Origin: Alkalibacillus filiformis
GTDB lineage: Bacteria > Bacillota > Bacilli > Bacillales > Alkalibacillaceae
DNA length: 64,000 bases
NCBI RefSeq assembly: GCF_030814115.1
Contig: NZ_JAUSUP010000002.1
Span: 183,711 to 247,710 of the forward strand
Direction: 5' to 3'
Shown here: in pieces, positions 36,047 to 46,911 of the stretch
Position numbering within the stretch: the first letter of the stretch is position 1
Layout of the letters: every line of letters starts with the position of its first letter
Translations under genes and position numbers: made by a program
The notes under the pieces: generated by a model
What the model was told of the DNA's origin: nothing
What the model saw: only the letters and a program-made list of their open reading frames with translations
The model's database searches: none

Positions 36047-36124
36047 AATGTCACCTGCCCTAAATATTTTATCAATATCTATTATTCTATCATGAAATCG
36101 AATTTTGTTATATGTAATATGCTA

Positions 36125-36157
36125 GAAAAAAAGACCCATCTTTTTAAAAAAGATGGG
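36125..36157 (-). terminator. Terminator of noc
   Basis: Arms CCCATCTTTT and AAAAGATGGG followed by TCTTTTTTT on the minus strand, 19 bp past the noc stop codon. Confidence 0.8.
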
Positions 36158-36175
36158 AAATCATGACTTAATCCA

Positions 36176-37033
36176 TTATTTTTTTGGTATTTTTATTGTA
36201 ATCTGGTAATAATCATCGACTTCTTCTTCTTCTGTCTCAACATCCATCCCCGTATCTTGCACCATATTTAATGACTGCCTAATAGTGTTTAGAGCAATAC
36301 GGACATCTTTATTTACACCTTGTATTTTCGGTTTGCGTGTTTTCTTTTCCTCTTTTTCTTCCGGGTTTAATACTTGTTGGACTCGTTCTTCTGTTTGTTT
36401 AACATTTAATTGCTCTTCAATAATTTGAGACAAAACTGTTTCTTGTAGAGTTTCATCCTTTAATGCGATTAGTGCTCTAGCATGTCTTTCAGTAATTTGT
36501 TTATTTAACAACGATTGTTGAACAACACTGGGTAGTTTAAGTAACCTTAATTTATTGGCGATCGTTGACTGGCTTTTCCCTAAACGTTGCGCTAGGGCTT
36601 CTTGTGTCAATCCGTGAGTATGAAGCAGTTGGTCATAAGCAATCGCTTCTTCTACAACTGTTAACTCTTCACGCTGTAAGTTTTCAATTAACGCAACTGA
36701 CGCAGTCTCCGTATCAGTCATGTTTTTTACGATTGCAGGGATTGTTTCCCATTCTAATGAAGTGACTGCACGCCACCTACGTTCACCAGCAATCAATTCA
36801 TATGACTCATCGTCTTCTAACTTACGTACTACAATTGGCTGAATCATGCCATGTGTATGAATTGTTTGTGCTAATTCCGAGATCTTTTCTTCATCAAAAA
36901 TCGTTCTAGGTTGATACTGATTTGGTTGAATCTTACTTACTTCTATCTCGACAACTTCATTTGCCTGAATATTGCTTTGCTGTTCATCTGATTTGGTTTC
37001 ATTCTTGCCAAACAATCTACTAAGCGAACTCAT
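36176..37033 (-). CDS. noc: Nucleoid occlusion protein Noc
   Basis: 285 residues, a Spo0J paralogue. Unlike Spo0J it has an N-terminal extension ([10 protein letters not shown]) that can form the amphipathic membrane-targeting helix of Noc. It then has [25 protein letters not shown] and an HTH ([19 protein letters not shown]). Noc binds its own palindromic sites around the chromosome and blocks division over the nucleoid. I found no Noc site of the TATTTCCCGGGAAATA type in this window. It is monocistronic, with a parS site upstream. Confidence 0.96.
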   Translation of the reverse strand: MSSLSRLFGKNETKSDEQQSNIQANEVVEIEVSKIQPNQYQPRTIFDEEKISELAQTIHTHGMIQPIVVRKLEDDESYELIAGERRWRAVTSLEWETIPAIVKNMTDTETASVALIENLQREELTVVEEAIAYDQLLHTHGLTQEALAQRLGKSQSTIANKLRLLKLPSVVQQSLLNKQITERHARALIALKDETLQETVLSQIIEEQLNVKQTEERVQQVLNPEEKEEKKTRKPKIQGVNKDVRIALNTIRQSLNMVQDTGMDVETEEEEVDDYYQITIKIPKK

Positions 37034-37084
37034 TCAGTTGGCACCTACCTTCTACAACTCTCTTAATCTATGTAAAAAATGAAA

Positions 37085-37100
37085 TGTTTCACGTGAAACA
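37085..37100. other. parS: parS centromere site 3
   Basis: An exact TGTTTCACGTGAAACA palindrome in the noc promoter region, 50 bp upstream of its start codon. Confidence 0.95.
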
Positions 37101-37248
37101 TTTCATTCATAATCATAAGATTACTGTTCATCATTGTTCTATCGCTCTTATACTATTTTTATATTACCACAAAAGTAGAGTGAATATAAAGTGAAACTTA
37201 ACGATATTCCTTCGTTATAATATGGCAAATATCAACAAAATTCTATTG

Positions 37249-37968
37249 TTATTCGATCGGCTCTTTGTTTGGTGTACCTGGTTTTCTAGGATATTTGTTA
37301 GGTGTTTTCCGTTTTTTATCAACTTGCACAATATGTCGCTCACTGTTTTCATATGGCAAATTAAATCGATTGTTGTCTTTTAATTCACCACCTAAAGTAC
37401 TAATGGCTAACTTACCTGTTTCTAATTCTTCGGTAATGTTTGGACCTTTCATCATAATAAAGTCGCCATCCACTTTGACTAGAGGTAAGCATAGTTCACT
37501 TAACACGGATGTTCTAGCTACAGCACGAGCCATCACTAGATCGAAAGTTTCTCTAAATTTTTTGTTTTTAGCAAAGGTTTCTGCCCGATCATGATAAAAA
37601 GCTACATTAGTTAAATTCAGTTCATCAGCTAAATGGTTTAAGAAAGTAATTCGCTTCTTTAACGAATCGACAATTGTGATTTTTAAATTAGGATACACAA
37701 TTTTGAGCGGGATCGATGGAAACCCCGCTCCAGCACCGACATCACAGATGGAAAGATGATTAGAACTAAAATCATAATAAAAAGCTGCAGTTATAGAATC
37801 AAAAAAATGTTTTAAATAAACTTCTTCACGATCGGTAATTGCGGTTAAATTCATTTTGTTATTCCATTCAACTAATATCTCATAGTACTGATTAAATTGT
37901 TGTAACTGCTGTTCATCTAAATTAATGCCATGCTCTTTTAAAGCATCTTGAAACTGTTTTTCGTTCAT
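37249..37968 (-). CDS. rsmG: 16S rRNA (guanine527-N7)-methyltransferase RsmG (GidB)
   Basis: About 239 residues. It is a Rossmann SAM methyltransferase with [17 protein letters not shown] (motif I) and [21 protein letters not shown]. It methylates G527 in the 530 loop of 16S rRNA; loss gives low-level streptomycin resistance in bacteria. The frame extends two codons to GTG 37974, but ATG 37968 has better spacing from GAGGGTG. It lies 9 bp after mnmG. The C-terminus is basic ([18 protein letters not shown]). Confidence 0.97.
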   Translation of the reverse strand: MNEKQFQDALKEHGINLDEQQLQQFNQYYEILVEWNNKMNLTAITDREEVYLKHFFDSITAAFYYDFSSNHLSICDVGAGAGFPSIPLKIVYPNLKITIVDSLKKRITFLNHLADELNLTNVAFYHDRAETFAKNKKFRETFDLVMARAVARTSVLSELCLPLVKVDGDFIMMKGPNITEELETGKLAISTLGGELKDNNRFNLPYENSERHIVQVDKKRKTPNKYPRKPGTPNKEPIE

Positions 37969-37977
37969 AAGCACCCT

Positions 37978-39867
37978 CTATTCATTTGCAGCGGATTTCG
38001 TTTTATAACTTTGTTCTAAATAGACAAGTAATATTGAAACGTCTGCAGGGTTTACACCCGAAATACGAGAAGCTTGACCTACTGACAATGGGCGTACCTT
38101 TTTCAAGCGGTCTTTGGCTTCGGTCGCTAAACCGCTAATGTCATCATAATCTATATGGTCTGGAATCTTTTTGTTTTCCATTTTACGCATTTTATCGACT
38201 TGCTGATTTGATTTCTTAATATAACCATCATATTTCACTTGAATTTCTACCTGTTCTTCAACGTCATTAGGTAGTTTTTCTTCCGGTGGTGTAATACGCT
38301 TAATTGTTTCGTATTTCACCTCAGGCCTACGTAGTAAATCAATGGCTAAAACGCCATCTTTTAACTTAGAACCGCCGATCTCTTCAATAATCTGTTGAAC
38401 TTCTTCGCTTGGCTTAATTCGATAACCTGTTAGACGGTCTATTTCTTGTTGAATTAATTCTTTTTTACGATTAAAACGAGCGTACCGTTCTTCTGGAATT
38501 AACTCCATATCATAGCCAATATCCGTTAAACGAAGGTCAGCATTATCGTGACGTAGTAGTAAACGATATTCAGCTCGTGATGTTAGTAAACGATAAGGCT
38601 CATTTGTTCCTTTTGTTACTAAGTCATCAATCATAACACCAATATAAGCTTGTGAGCGATCTAAAATTAATGGCTCCTTATCTAATGCTTTTGCAGCTGC
38701 ATTAATACCTGCCATTAATCCTTGACCAGCCGCTTCTTCATAACCACTTGTTCCATTAATTTGACCAGCAGTATATAATCCTTGAATTTGCTTCGTCTCT
38801 AATGTTGGCCATAATTGAGTAGGCACGACTGCATCATACTCAATTGCATATCCAGCTCGCATAATTTCTGCGTTTTCTAAGCCTGGTACTGTTTCAAGCA
38901 TTTGTTTTTGTACATATTCAGGTAAAGATGTAGATAGTCCTTGTACGTAGATCTCATCCGTTTTTCGCCCTTCTGGTTCTAAAAATACTTGGTGACGTGG
39001 TTTATCATTAAAACGAACAATTTTATCTTCAATTGACGGACAATACCTTGGCCCTGTTCCGCGATCAGCACCCGAGTACATCGCTGACTTACTTAAATTA
39101 TCATCAATAATTTGGTGAGTTACTTCACCTGTATACGTTAACCAGCACGGGATTTGGTCTGTAATATATTCCGTCGTTTCATATGAAAAAGCTCTTGGTT
39201 CCTCATCGCCTGGTTGCTCTTCTGTTTTTGAGTAATCAATTGTATGAGAATTCACTCGCATTGGAGTTCCTGTTTTAAAACGTACTAAGTCAAATCCTAG
39301 TTCATCTAATTGTTCAGATAACGTTATTGTTGGTCGTTGGTTATTTGGGCCACTCTCATACTCTATATCACCAATTAACACTTTTCCACGCATAAAAGTA
39401 CCTGTAGTTATAATGACTTGGTCTGCGTAATAACACGCTCTAGTTTCTGTTTTGACCCCTTTGACTTCGCCATCTTCAACTAGCAATTCTTCAACCATAC
39501 CTTGGCGTAACGTTAAATTTTCTTGTTTTTCTATTACGCGCTTCATTTCTTGTTGATACAACACTTTATCTGCTTGTGCACGTAATGCTCGAACGGCTGG
39601 TCCTTTACTTGTATTTAATAGACGCATTTGGATATGCGTTTGATCGATTGTTTTACCCATTTGGCCGCCTAGCGCATCAACTTCTCGAACGACGACACCT
39701 TTTGCAGGCCCACCAACAGATGGATTACATGGCATAAAAGCAATTAAATCTAAATTTAAAGTAAGCATTAACGTCTTTGCTCCGCGTTTAGCTGCGGCTA
39801 AACCAGCTTCTACACCTGCATGGCCGGCACCGATTACTATGACATCGTAACGTCCTGCATCATACAT
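37978..39867 (-). CDS. mnmG: tRNA uridine-5-carboxymethylaminomethyl modification enzyme MnmG (GidA)
   Basis: 629 residues. The N-terminal FAD-binding [19 protein letters not shown], the [12 protein letters not shown] motif, TGTFMRG and the C-terminal helical domain are complete. With MnmE it builds cmnm5U34 on tRNAs, using FAD, NADH, GTP and methylene-THF. ATG follows an AGGAGG site; it lies 28 bp after mnmE in the conserved mnmE-mnmG-rsmG run. Confidence 0.98.
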   Translation of the reverse strand: MYDAGRYDVIVIGAGHAGVEAGLAAAKRGAKTLMLTLNLDLIAFMPCNPSVGGPAKGVVVREVDALGGQMGKTIDQTHIQMRLLNTSKGPAVRALRAQADKVLYQQEMKRVIEKQENLTLRQGMVEELLVEDGEVKGVKTETRACYYADQVIITTGTFMRGKVLIGDIEYESGPNNQRPTITLSEQLDELGFDLVRFKTGTPMRVNSHTIDYSKTEEQPGDEEPRAFSYETTEYITDQIPCWLTYTGEVTHQIIDDNLSKSAMYSGADRGTGPRYCPSIEDKIVRFNDKPRHQVFLEPEGRKTDEIYVQGLSTSLPEYVQKQMLETVPGLENAEIMRAGYAIEYDAVVPTQLWPTLETKQIQGLYTAGQINGTSGYEEAAGQGLMAGINAAAKALDKEPLILDRSQAYIGVMIDDLVTKGTNEPYRLLTSRAEYRLLLRHDNADLRLTDIGYDMELIPEERYARFNRKKELIQQEIDRLTGYRIKPSEEVQQIIEEIGGSKLKDGVLAIDLLRRPEVKYETIKRITPPEEKLPNDVEEQVEIQVKYDGYIKKSNQQVDKMRKMENKKIPDHIDYDDISGLATEAKDRLKKVRPLSVGQASRISGVNPADVSILLVYLEQSYKTKSAANE

Positions 39868-39895
39868 GAAGACAACCTCCTTTATCTTAAGTTTC

Positions 39896-41272
39896 TTATT
39901 TACCTAAACAGAATTGAGAGAATAATTGATCGATCAGTGATTCATGTACATCTTCTCCGATAATCTCACCTAATAACTCCCAAGTTCTTGTAATATCAAT
40001 TTGTATTAAGTCTAATGGCATACCCATCTCTAATGAATTTAAAGCATCATTTAAAGCATCTTCTGATTGTTCTAGTAATTGAATATGACGAACGTTAGAT
40101 ACGTAAGTTAAATCACCTTGGTCTAACTCTCCATCGAAAAATGTATCCGCAATAGCTTGCTCTAGTTCATCGATACCTTGTTCTTCAACTAAAGATGTCG
40201 TAATGATTGGAGCTCCATTGGCTGCTTTTGTCACTTCATTCATATCGATTTCTTGATTTAAATCTGTTTTATTAACAATAGCAATAACATCTAAATCACG
40301 TGCTGCTTCAAATAGAGCTTGATCTTCTTTAGAGAAAGGTTCATTGCCATTTAAAACGAGTAAAATTAGATCCGCATCTTGAAGTGCTTGCCTCGATCGC
40401 TCGACACCGATCTTCTCAACTATATCTTCAGTTTCACGAATTCCAGCTGTGTCGATCAACCTTAATGGTACTCCACGCACGTTAACATACTCTTCAATGA
40501 CATCACGTGTAGTACCTGGAACATCAGTTACGATTGCTTTATTTTCATGTGCTAAAACGTTCATTAAAGATGATTTCCCAACATTAGGTTTTCCGATTAT
40601 AGCTGTAGCAATTCCTTCGCGTAAGATTTTACCTTGCTTAGCTGTACGAAGTAATGACTGAATTTCACCTTTAACATATTGAGCACGCTCTCTTAATAGC
40701 CCATGTGTCATTTCTTCAACATCGTCATACTCTGGATAATCTATATTCACTTCTACATGTGCAACTGTTTCAATTAACTGTTGGCGAAGATCGCGAATTA
40801 AATTCGATAATCTTCCATCCATTTGTTTTAATGCAACAGACATCGCACGATCTGTTTTAGAGCGAATTAAATCCATAACCGCTTCAGCTTGTGACAGATC
40901 AATACGGCCATTTAGGAAAGCTCTTTTCGTAAACTCACCTGGTTCAGCTAAACTCGCACCTTGTCTTAACACAAGTTGGAGAACACGGTTAACTGAAACC
41001 ATTCCACCGTGACAGTTAATCTCGATTGTATCTTCACGGGTGAAGGTTTTTGGTGCCTTTAATACTGAAACCATAACTTCTTCTAATTGGTCTTCTGTTT
41101 TTGGATCAACGATTTTCCCGTAGTGGATTGTATGGGAATCGACTTGTTGTAAATCTTTAGTCGGAAATATTTGATTTGTTATTGAGACAGCTTCATCTCC
41201 AGTTAGTCGTACGATCGCGATAGCACCTTCTCCAACTGGTGTTGAAATAGCTGCAATTGTATCTTGTTCCAT
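39896..41272 (-). CDS. mnmE: tRNA modification GTPase MnmE (TrmE)
   Basis: 458 residues from ATG 41272. The N-terminal formyl-THF-binding domain ([21 protein letters not shown]), the helical domain and an inserted G domain ([37 protein letters not shown]) precede the C-terminal CLGK, whose Cys is catalytically important. It works with MnmG on wobble uridine. Three extra codons to GTG 41281 are possible but poorly spaced from the AAGGGGTG site. MnmE is followed closely by mnmG. Confidence 0.98.
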   Translation of the reverse strand: MEQDTIAAISTPVGEGAIAIVRLTGDEAVSITNQIFPTKDLQQVDSHTIHYGKIVDPKTEDQLEEVMVSVLKAPKTFTREDTIEINCHGGMVSVNRVLQLVLRQGASLAEPGEFTKRAFLNGRIDLSQAEAVMDLIRSKTDRAMSVALKQMDGRLSNLIRDLRQQLIETVAHVEVNIDYPEYDDVEEMTHGLLRERAQYVKGEIQSLLRTAKQGKILREGIATAIIGKPNVGKSSLMNVLAHENKAIVTDVPGTTRDVIEEYVNVRGVPLRLIDTAGIRETEDIVEKIGVERSRQALQDADLILLVLNGNEPFSKEDQALFEAARDLDVIAIVNKTDLNQEIDMNEVTKAANGAPIITTSLVEEQGIDELEQAIADTFFDGELDQGDLTYVSNVRHIQLLEQSEDALNDALNSLEMGMPLDLIQIDITRTWELLGEIIGEDVHESLIDQLFSQFCLGK

Positions 41273-41440
41273 GACCTTCACCCCTTTTTAAGCACAATTT
41301 CCTAACTAAACACAATAACACAAAATTAGTTAAAAGGAAAGAAATACAAGCATGTATATAACTTAGGCTCAAACTGTCACTAAACTATAGTCTACTTATT
41401 AGGGTGACCATAGTTAACCCTTTTTAAGACAATTAATCCA

Positions 41441-41474
41441 AAAGAAAAAGCCAACCTTTTGAAAGGTTAGCTTT
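41441..41474 (-). terminator. Terminator of the rpmH-rnpA-yidC-jag cluster
   Basis: On the minus strand AAAGCTAACCTT pairs with AAGGTTGGCTTT followed by TTCTTTT, 10 bp past the jag stop codon. Confidence 0.8.
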
Positions 41475-41484
41475 AAATATAGTA

Positions 41485-42114
41485 TTACGATAAGTTGTTC
41501 GGTTTAATCACAACTCTTCGATTCGGATCTTTTCCGTCTGAGTAAGTTGAAACTTCGCTGTGGTCATGAAGAGCAGTGTGAATAATTTTTCGTTCAAATG
41601 AAGGCATTGGTTCAATTTGAACTTCTTCGTTTAGCCTTATAGCTTTTTTTGCTAAATTATTAGCCAGGTTTTCTAAAGTTTCTTTTCTTCGTTCCCGGTA
41701 ACCTTCAGCATCTACAACGACAGTAAAATTAGAGTTTTGGTCTTTATTCACAACTAAACTAGTTAAATACTGAAGTGAATTAATTGTTTGACCTCTTTTA
41801 CCGATGAGTAATCCGATCCGATCACCGATTAACTCATATGTTACTTCATTACCTTGCTGAGCAACTGTTACATCAATACCTTCTGCTCCCATTTCTAGTG
41901 CGATGTTTTGAAGGTATGACTTCCCTTCACTGACTAAATCACGCTTTTCTTGAACTTTAACGTAAGCGCGCTTAGCTCCAAAAACACCTAGAAGACCTTT
42001 CTTACCTTCATCAATCACTTCTACATTCACTTGATCTTCTGTTAAATCTAACTGACTTAAAGCATTTTCCTTAGCTTCTTCTACTGTTTGACCACTAGCC
42101 GTTATTTCTCTCAC
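41485..42114 (-). CDS. jag: RNA-binding protein Jag/KhpB (Jag-N, KH and R3H domains)
   Basis: 209 residues. An N-terminal Jag domain (about 1-50, LGVFGAKRAYVKV) is followed by a KH domain with the GXXG loop LIGKRGQTINSLQYLTSLV and a C-terminal R3H domain (EPMPSFERKIIHTALHDHSEVSTYS...NRRVVIKP). It is an RNA chaperone-like partner of KhpA linked to cell division and elongation in Firmicutes. The start is GTG, overlapping the yidC stop and 9 nt from GGAGG, so it is coupled to yidC. Confidence 0.96.
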   Translation of the reverse strand: MREITASGQTVEEAKENALSQLDLTEDQVNVEVIDEGKKGLLGVFGAKRAYVKVQEKRDLVSEGKSYLQNIALEMGAEGIDVTVAQQGNEVTYELIGDRIGLLIGKRGQTINSLQYLTSLVVNKDQNSNFTVVVDAEGYRERRKETLENLANNLAKKAIRLNEEVQIEPMPSFERKIIHTALHDHSEVSTYSDGKDPNRRVVIKPNNLS

Positions 42115-42884
42115 TTGTCAGATCCTCCATTATTTTTTTCGAATTCTCTCATCATTGGACGACGAATTAATAATGTTTGAGCAATCATAAAGAAGTTACC
42201 TACTACCCAGTACAATGCTAATGCTGCTGGGAAAAATAGTGCAAATGCACCAATCATGACTGGTAATAAGTATAACATAATTTGCATTTGTGGGTTATCA
42301 GCTGCTGGTGTTCCAGCCATCATAATTTTTTGCTGAATAAACGTCGTAGCAAAAGTAATGATCGCTAAAATAATACTTGGCTCACCTAATTCAAACCATA
42401 AGAAACTGTGTTCAGCAATTTCATCCGTTCTTACAATGGCATGATAGAATGCAATTAAGATCGGCATTTGAGCTAAGATTGGTAAACAACCTGCTAATGG
42501 ATTAACACCGTGACGTTGGAATAAAGCCATCGTCTCTTGTTGTAATTTTTGCTGTGTTTGTGCATCTTTAGATGAATACTTTTCACGAATCTCTTTTAAT
42601 TCCGGTTGAATTAACTGCATTGCTTGTGACGATTTTAATTGTTTAATATTTAGAGGTAATATTAGAACTCTTAATAAAACCGTAACAATAACAATGGCAG
42701 CACCGAACGCCTCATTAAATACCCCTTCAGCAATATATGTGATTAAAAATGATAGCGGATATACGAAGAAGCTATTCCATATTCCTTCACTTTCTGACGT
42801 AATCGGTTCATTAATTTCAAAACAACCTGATAATAATGTTGCCATGGCTATTAAGGAACCAATTAATAACAGTCTTTTACGCAA
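42111..42884 (-). CDS. yidC: Membrane protein insertase YidC/OxaA (SpoIIIJ type)
   Basis: 257 residues. A lipoprotein signal (LLLIGSLIAMATLLSGC) ends with the lipobox Cys at about 21. Five membrane helices follow, with the conserved PLAGCLPILAQMPILIAFYHAI region. It inserts proteins into the membrane with or without Sec. The paralogue in this position, SpoIIIJ, is required for sigma-G activation in B. subtilis. The hydrophilic-groove Arg is in VLLRVLILPLNIKQLKSSQ. It is coupled to jag. Confidence 0.97.
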   Translation of the reverse strand: MRKRLLLIGSLIAMATLLSGCFEINEPITSESEGIWNSFFVYPLSFLITYIAEGVFNEAFGAAIVIVTVLLRVLILPLNIKQLKSSQAMQLIQPELKEIREKYSSKDAQTQQKLQQETMALFQRHGVNPLAGCLPILAQMPILIAFYHAIVRTDEIAEHSFLWFELGEPSIILAIITFATTFIQQKIMMAGTPAADNPQMQIMLYLLPVMIGAFALFFPAALALYWVVGNFFMIAQTLLIRRPMMREFEKNNGGSDK

Positions 42885-42982
42885 TTGTTGTTCCTCCTAA
42901 CTTTCCATTCCAATACACACTTCACACACTAAACGTATTTTAGCATTATTCAATATTCCATACTATATAATAATATTACTTT

Positions 42983-43339
42983 TTATTGACGAAATTTCTT
43001 CGTTTTTTTCAACAGATGATTTAAACTACTTTTCAATTCATAGTAACCCATATTTCGAGTTGGCATTCTAGCAATGATTACATAATCATAATTGGGCTTT
43101 ATATCAGACTCTAAATCAATAAAAGCTTGTCTTAAATAACGCTTAATCTGGTTACGTAACACAGCATTCCCAATTTTTTTGCCAACAGATAGACCAACTC
43201 TGAAATGGGGTTGTTCTTTCTTCTCTAATGCATAAATAACTAACTGCCGATTAGCAAATGAATGACCATCTTTAAATATCTGCTGAAACTCTTCATTTTT
43301 TTTAACTCGATAAGCTTTCTTCAAATACGATCTTCCCAT
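42983..43339 (-). CDS. rnpA: Ribonuclease P protein component
   Basis: 118 residues, basic. YRVKKNEEFQQIFKDGHSFANRQLVIY and RVGLSVGKKIGNAVLRNQIKRYLRQAF contain the RNR motif that binds the P RNA. It helps mature tRNA 5' ends. ATG 43339 has AAAAGG upstream at a long spacing. TTG five codons later would give the usual MKKAYRVKK start and cannot be excluded. The gene follows rpmH after a terminator-like hairpin. Confidence 0.97.
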   Translation of the reverse strand: MGRSYLKKAYRVKKNEEFQQIFKDGHSFANRQLVIYALEKKEQPHFRVGLSVGKKIGNAVLRNQIKRYLRQAFIDLESDIKPNYDYVIIARMPTRNMGYYELKSSLNHLLKKTKKFRQ

Positions 43340-43371
43340 CTATTGCTAAACCTTTTAGTTATTAGTTACTA

Positions 43372-43404
43372 GAAAAAAGACCACTGATAAGTGTTCAGTG
43401 GTCT
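43372..43404 (-). terminator. Hairpin terminator/attenuator between rpmH and rnpA
   Basis: Perfect 10-bp arms AGACCACTGA and TCAGTGGTCT followed by TTTTTT on the minus strand. The stem begins within the rpmH stop codon. It would lower rnpA expression relative to L34. Confidence 0.85.
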
Positions 43405-43537
43405 AAACAGAAAGAACTTTTCTTCCTTTACGACGACGACGCGCTAGAACTTTTCTTCCGTTCTTAGTAGACATACGTGCGCGGAAGCCGTGTACTTTAT
43501 TACGCTTACGATTATTTGGTTGATAAGTGCGTTTCAT
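43403..43537 (-). CDS. rpmH: 50S ribosomal protein L34
   Basis: 44 residues, too short for many ORF lists: [20 protein letters not shown] is followed by [21 protein letters not shown]. This is the whole L34 sequence, very basic, seated in 23S rRNA. ATG follows GGAGGTGTAGATC. It marks the left border of oriC and reads away from dnaA. Confidence 0.99.
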   Translation of the reverse strand: MKRTYQPNNRKRNKVHGFRARMSTKNGRKVLARRRRKGRKVLSV

Positions 43538-43686
43538 GATCTACACCTCCTGCAATTAGACAAACTTACTTCGTTCCATAAGCAGTCCAAATTAGTATAT
43601 TAAAATTTTGCATTGAATGTCAACAGACAAACCATTTCATATTATAACGCATAATCGATAACAACTCAATAATGCTTTATTTTCCA

Positions 43687-44024
43687 TTATCCACAACCCT
43701 TACTTAATTTAAACAAACGACTTTGTTAATATCCACATACCTTTTCACCAAAAACCCACAACTTTCACCCTTGTGGATAGGATTTTATCACACGGTTGTT
43801 TTCTTTGTGGATAAGTTTGATAAAACATTGAAAATGCTATGTGTATTTGTTATGATTATGTTGTTTTAACCGTGGATAACATGTGTGAGCAAATTAGATT
43901 TTCCACAGACTGTGGATATATTGTGAATAAACATACACATGTTGTTTAATGACTTACTCACATTTGTGTGGATATTGTCGATATCTGTTATAATTTCTTG
44001 TATACTCTAATAAAACTATCCACA
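43687..44024. other. oriC: oriC, part upstream of dnaA (DnaA-box cluster)
   Basis: Perfect boxes: 43687-43695 (+, TTATCCACA), 43806-43814 (-, TTATCCACA) and 43922-43930 (-, TTATTCACA). One-mismatch boxes occur at about 43729, 43772, 43871, 43899, 43911, 43967 and 44016. The gene-free rpmH-dnaA gap is AT-rich. This is the left half of the bipartite Bacillus-type origin and also serves DnaA autoregulation of its own promoter. Confidence 0.9.
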
Positions 44025-44077
44025 TACATATTTTTTTATAACCATCCACGATTCAAACAGAAAGGGTGTGTACCTGT

Positions 44078-45421
44078 TTGCAAAACATCTCTGAAATTTG
44101 GAACGAAACATTAAAAGAACTAGAGAAGAAAATAAGTAAACCGAGCTTTGACACTTGGTTAAAATCAACTGAAGCAAAAGCAATTGATGGTGGAAATATA
44201 TATATTATTGCACCAAATGAATTTGCAAGAGATTGGTTAGAAAATAGTTATTCAAACTTAATCTCTGAAACAGTTTACGAATTAACTGGATCACAACTAA
44301 CCCCTAAGTTCATTATTCCTGAAACTAAAGGTGAAAATGAGCCTGTTAATCAACCAATTAAGAAGATGAACCAAACAAAAAGTGAACAAGATTCAAAGAC
44401 GATGCTTAACTCAAAGTATACGTTTGAAACATTTGTCATTGGTTCTGGTAACCGTTTTGCCCATGCTGCCTCTTTAGCTGTTGCTGAGGCTCCAGCTAAA
44501 GCTTATAATCCTCTATTTATTTATGGAGGCGTTGGTTTAGGTAAAACGCACTTAATGCATGCAATTGGACATTATGTAATTGAACATAATCCAGATGCAA
44601 AAGTTGTCTATCTATCTTCAGAGAAGTTCACAAATGAATTTATTAACTCTATTAGAGATAACAAAACAATTGATTTTCGAAATAAATATCGTAATGTGGA
44701 CGTGCTGTTAATTGATGATATTCAATTTTTAGCTGGAAAAGAACAGACACAAGAAGAATTTTTCCACACTTTTAATTCATTACATGAAGACAACAAACAA
44801 ATTGTCATCTCAAGTGATCGGCCACCTAAAGAGATCCCAACACTAGAAGATCGTTTGCGTTCACGTTTCGAGTGGGGCTTAATTACAGACATTACACCTC
44901 CAGACTTAGAAACGAGAATCGCTATTTTAAGGAAAAAAGCAAAAGCTGATGGGTTAGATATTCCTAATGAAGTCATGCTTTATATTGCTAACCAAATTGA
45001 CACGAACATTAGAGAACTTGAAGGGGCATTAATTAGAGTTGTAGCCTACTCTTCTCTCGTTAACGAAGATATTGATGCATCGCTAGCTGCAGATGCTTTA
45101 AAAGATATTGTGCCAAATTCAAAGCCGAAAGAAATTACGATTAAAGGTATTCAAGAAGTAATAGCTAATCGATTCAACATTCAACTTGAAGATTTCGCAG
45201 CTAAAAAACGTACAAAATCAGTCGCATTCCCAAGACAAATTGCCATGTATTTAGCTCGAGAATTAACTGACTTTTCACTACCTAAAATTGGTGAAGAGTT
45301 TGGAGGGCGAGATCATACAACAGTCATTCATGCTCATGAAAAGATTTCAAAGATGATTTCTGATGATTTACAACTTCAAAGAGAAATTGATGAATTAACA
45401 GAACAGATAAAAACTAGTTAA
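44078..45421 (+). CDS. dnaA: Chromosomal replication initiator DnaA
   Basis: 447 residues from TTG 44078. Domain I ([28 protein letters not shown]), a short linker, the AAA+ domain III ([33 protein letters not shown]) and domain IV with the DnaA signature [15 protein letters not shown] are complete. It binds the DnaA boxes on both sides and melts the origin. The frame extends four codons to GTG 44066, but that lies inside the ribosome-binding site. TTG 44078 follows AAAGGGTG by about 9 nt and aligns with the B. subtilis MENILDLWN start. Confidence 0.98.
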   Translation: MQNISEIWNETLKELEKKISKPSFDTWLKSTEAKAIDGGNIYIIAPNEFARDWLENSYSNLISETVYELTGSQLTPKFIIPETKGENEPVNQPIKKMNQTKSEQDSKTMLNSKYTFETFVIGSGNRFAHAASLAVAEAPAKAYNPLFIYGGVGLGKTHLMHAIGHYVIEHNPDAKVVYLSSEKFTNEFINSIRDNKTIDFRNKYRNVDVLLIDDIQFLAGKEQTQEEFFHTFNSLHEDNKQIVISSDRPPKEIPTLEDRLRSRFEWGLITDITPPDLETRIAILRKKAKADGLDIPNEVMLYIANQIDTNIRELEGALIRVVAYSSLVNEDIDASLAADALKDIVPNSKPKEITIKGIQEVIANRFNIQLEDFAAKKRTKSVAFPRQIAMYLARELTDFSLPKIGEEFGGRDHTTVIHAHEKISKMISDDLQLQREIDELTEQIKTS

Positions 45422-45477
45422 TCACAATTGTTAACAATGTTAATAACCTGTACAAACATACGAACAAGTTATTAACA

Positions 45478-45520
45478 TGTGGATAACCTGTGTCATATAC
45501 AAAAACTACACTTGTCCACA
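45478..45520. other. oriC: oriC, part between dnaA and dnaN
   Basis: A perfect box TGTGGATAA lies at 45478-45486 (-), with a one-mismatch TTGTCCACA at 45512-45520. The AT-rich sequence around them should hold the unwinding element, as in B. subtilis. The 184-bp gap also contains the dnaN promoter region. Confidence 0.8.
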
Positions 45521-45605
45521 AATTCACAAGCCCTATTACTATGAAGACTATTTATATTAAAAATAAATAAATATATGCGTGGAATATAAAAATTAGGAGG
45601 ACACT

Positions 45606-46751
45606 ATGAAAATCGTCATCAATCGAGACCAATTAATGCAAAGTATTCAAAATGTCATGAGAGCTATTTCACCTAAAACAACTATTCCAATCCTTTCAGG
45701 TATGAAATTAGAAGCAAATGAAGAAGAAGTAAAACTAACAGGAAGTGATTCAGATATTACAATTGAATCCATTATTCCAAAAGAAGAAGATGGGATCGTT
45801 CATATCCATGAAGTTATTCCAGGAAAAGTTGTTGTACAAGCTAAGTTTTTACCAGATATCATTAAAAAGTTACCAGAGGATTTAGTGGAAATTGAAGCTG
45901 ATGGTGAATTAAATATTACAATTCGTTCTGGAAAAGCTGAATTTAAGTTAAATGGACAAGACCCAGAAGAATATCCACAACTGCCAGTTTTACAAACAGA
46001 AAATAGCTTTCTTATTCAAACGGATCTATTAAAAACGTTAATTAGACAAACTAACTTTGCCGTATCAACATCTGAAACTCGACCTATATTAACAGGTGTT
46101 CACTTTAAACTTGAAAACGACCAGTTAGAACTAGTAGCAACAGATAGCCACCGTTTAGCATCTAGAAAAATAGCAATGAATGAAGAAACAGATTCTTTAT
46201 CTTTCAAAAACATTGTTATCCCAGGTAAAAGTTTAGGAGAATTAAATAAAATCTTAGACGACTCACAAGACTCTGTTCAAATTAGTGTTTCTGATAATCA
46301 AATTTTATTTAGAACTAAACATCTATTTTTCTTATCTCGTTTGTTAGATGGGAATTATCCTGAAACATCAAGATTAATTCCAGAACAAAGTAAAACAGAA
46401 GTTAAAGTTGAATCTAAAGTATTAATGCAAACCATTGATCGTGCTAGTCTCTTAGCTAAAGATAATCGAAACAACATTGTAAAACTAGAAACAAAAGAAA
46501 ATAACACCATTGAAATTTCAAGTAACTCACCAGAAATTGGTACAGCTGAAGAAGCTTTAAATACAAATGAAATTTCAGGTGAAGAACTAAAAATATCGTT
46601 TAATGCTAAATATATGATTGATGCGTTAAGAGCAATTGATGCTGAAGAGATAAAGATTCAATTTACAGGTGCTATGCGACCTTTTATTATCGAACCACTT
46701 GATGAAGGAGAACAAATCTTACAACTGATTACACCAGTTAGAACGTATTAA
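45606..46751 (+). CDS. dnaN: DNA polymerase III beta subunit (sliding clamp)
   Basis: 381 residues with three repeated clamp domains. MKIVINRDQLMQSIQNVMRAISPKTTIPILSGM opens it and LITPVRTY closes it, the hydrophobic pocket strand where clamp-binding peptides dock. The dimeric ring tethers polymerases and repair factors to DNA. ATG follows TTAGGAGGACACT. It is probably transcribed with dnaA and separately, and is followed by a terminator. Confidence 0.99.
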   Translation: MKIVINRDQLMQSIQNVMRAISPKTTIPILSGMKLEANEEEVKLTGSDSDITIESIIPKEEDGIVHIHEVIPGKVVVQAKFLPDIIKKLPEDLVEIEADGELNITIRSGKAEFKLNGQDPEEYPQLPVLQTENSFLIQTDLLKTLIRQTNFAVSTSETRPILTGVHFKLENDQLELVATDSHRLASRKIAMNEETDSLSFKNIVIPGKSLGELNKILDDSQDSVQISVSDNQILFRTKHLFFLSRLLDGNYPETSRLIPEQSKTEVKVESKVLMQTIDRASLLAKDNRNNIVKLETKENNTIEISSNSPEIGTAEEALNTNEISGEELKISFNAKYMIDALRAIDAEEIKIQFTGAMRPFIIEPLDEGEQILQLITPVRTY

Positions 46752-46782
46752 ATCACTTGTTAAAATAATGACAATTTAATTT

Positions 46783-46837
46783 AAAGGAACTGAGCCTATT
46801 CATCCCGTATTAAGTAAAAGGCTCAGTTCCTTTTCTT
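46783..46837 (+). terminator. Terminator after dnaN
   Basis: Arms GGAACTGAGCC and GGCTCAGTTCC with a long loop of about 23 nt, followed by TTTTCTTATT. Confidence 0.8.
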
Positions 46838-46911
46838 ATTGCTTAATCTTTAGTAAAATATATATTTAGGGAAATTCTACAATTAAGACACTAAATTAAG
46901 AAGGTGAAATA

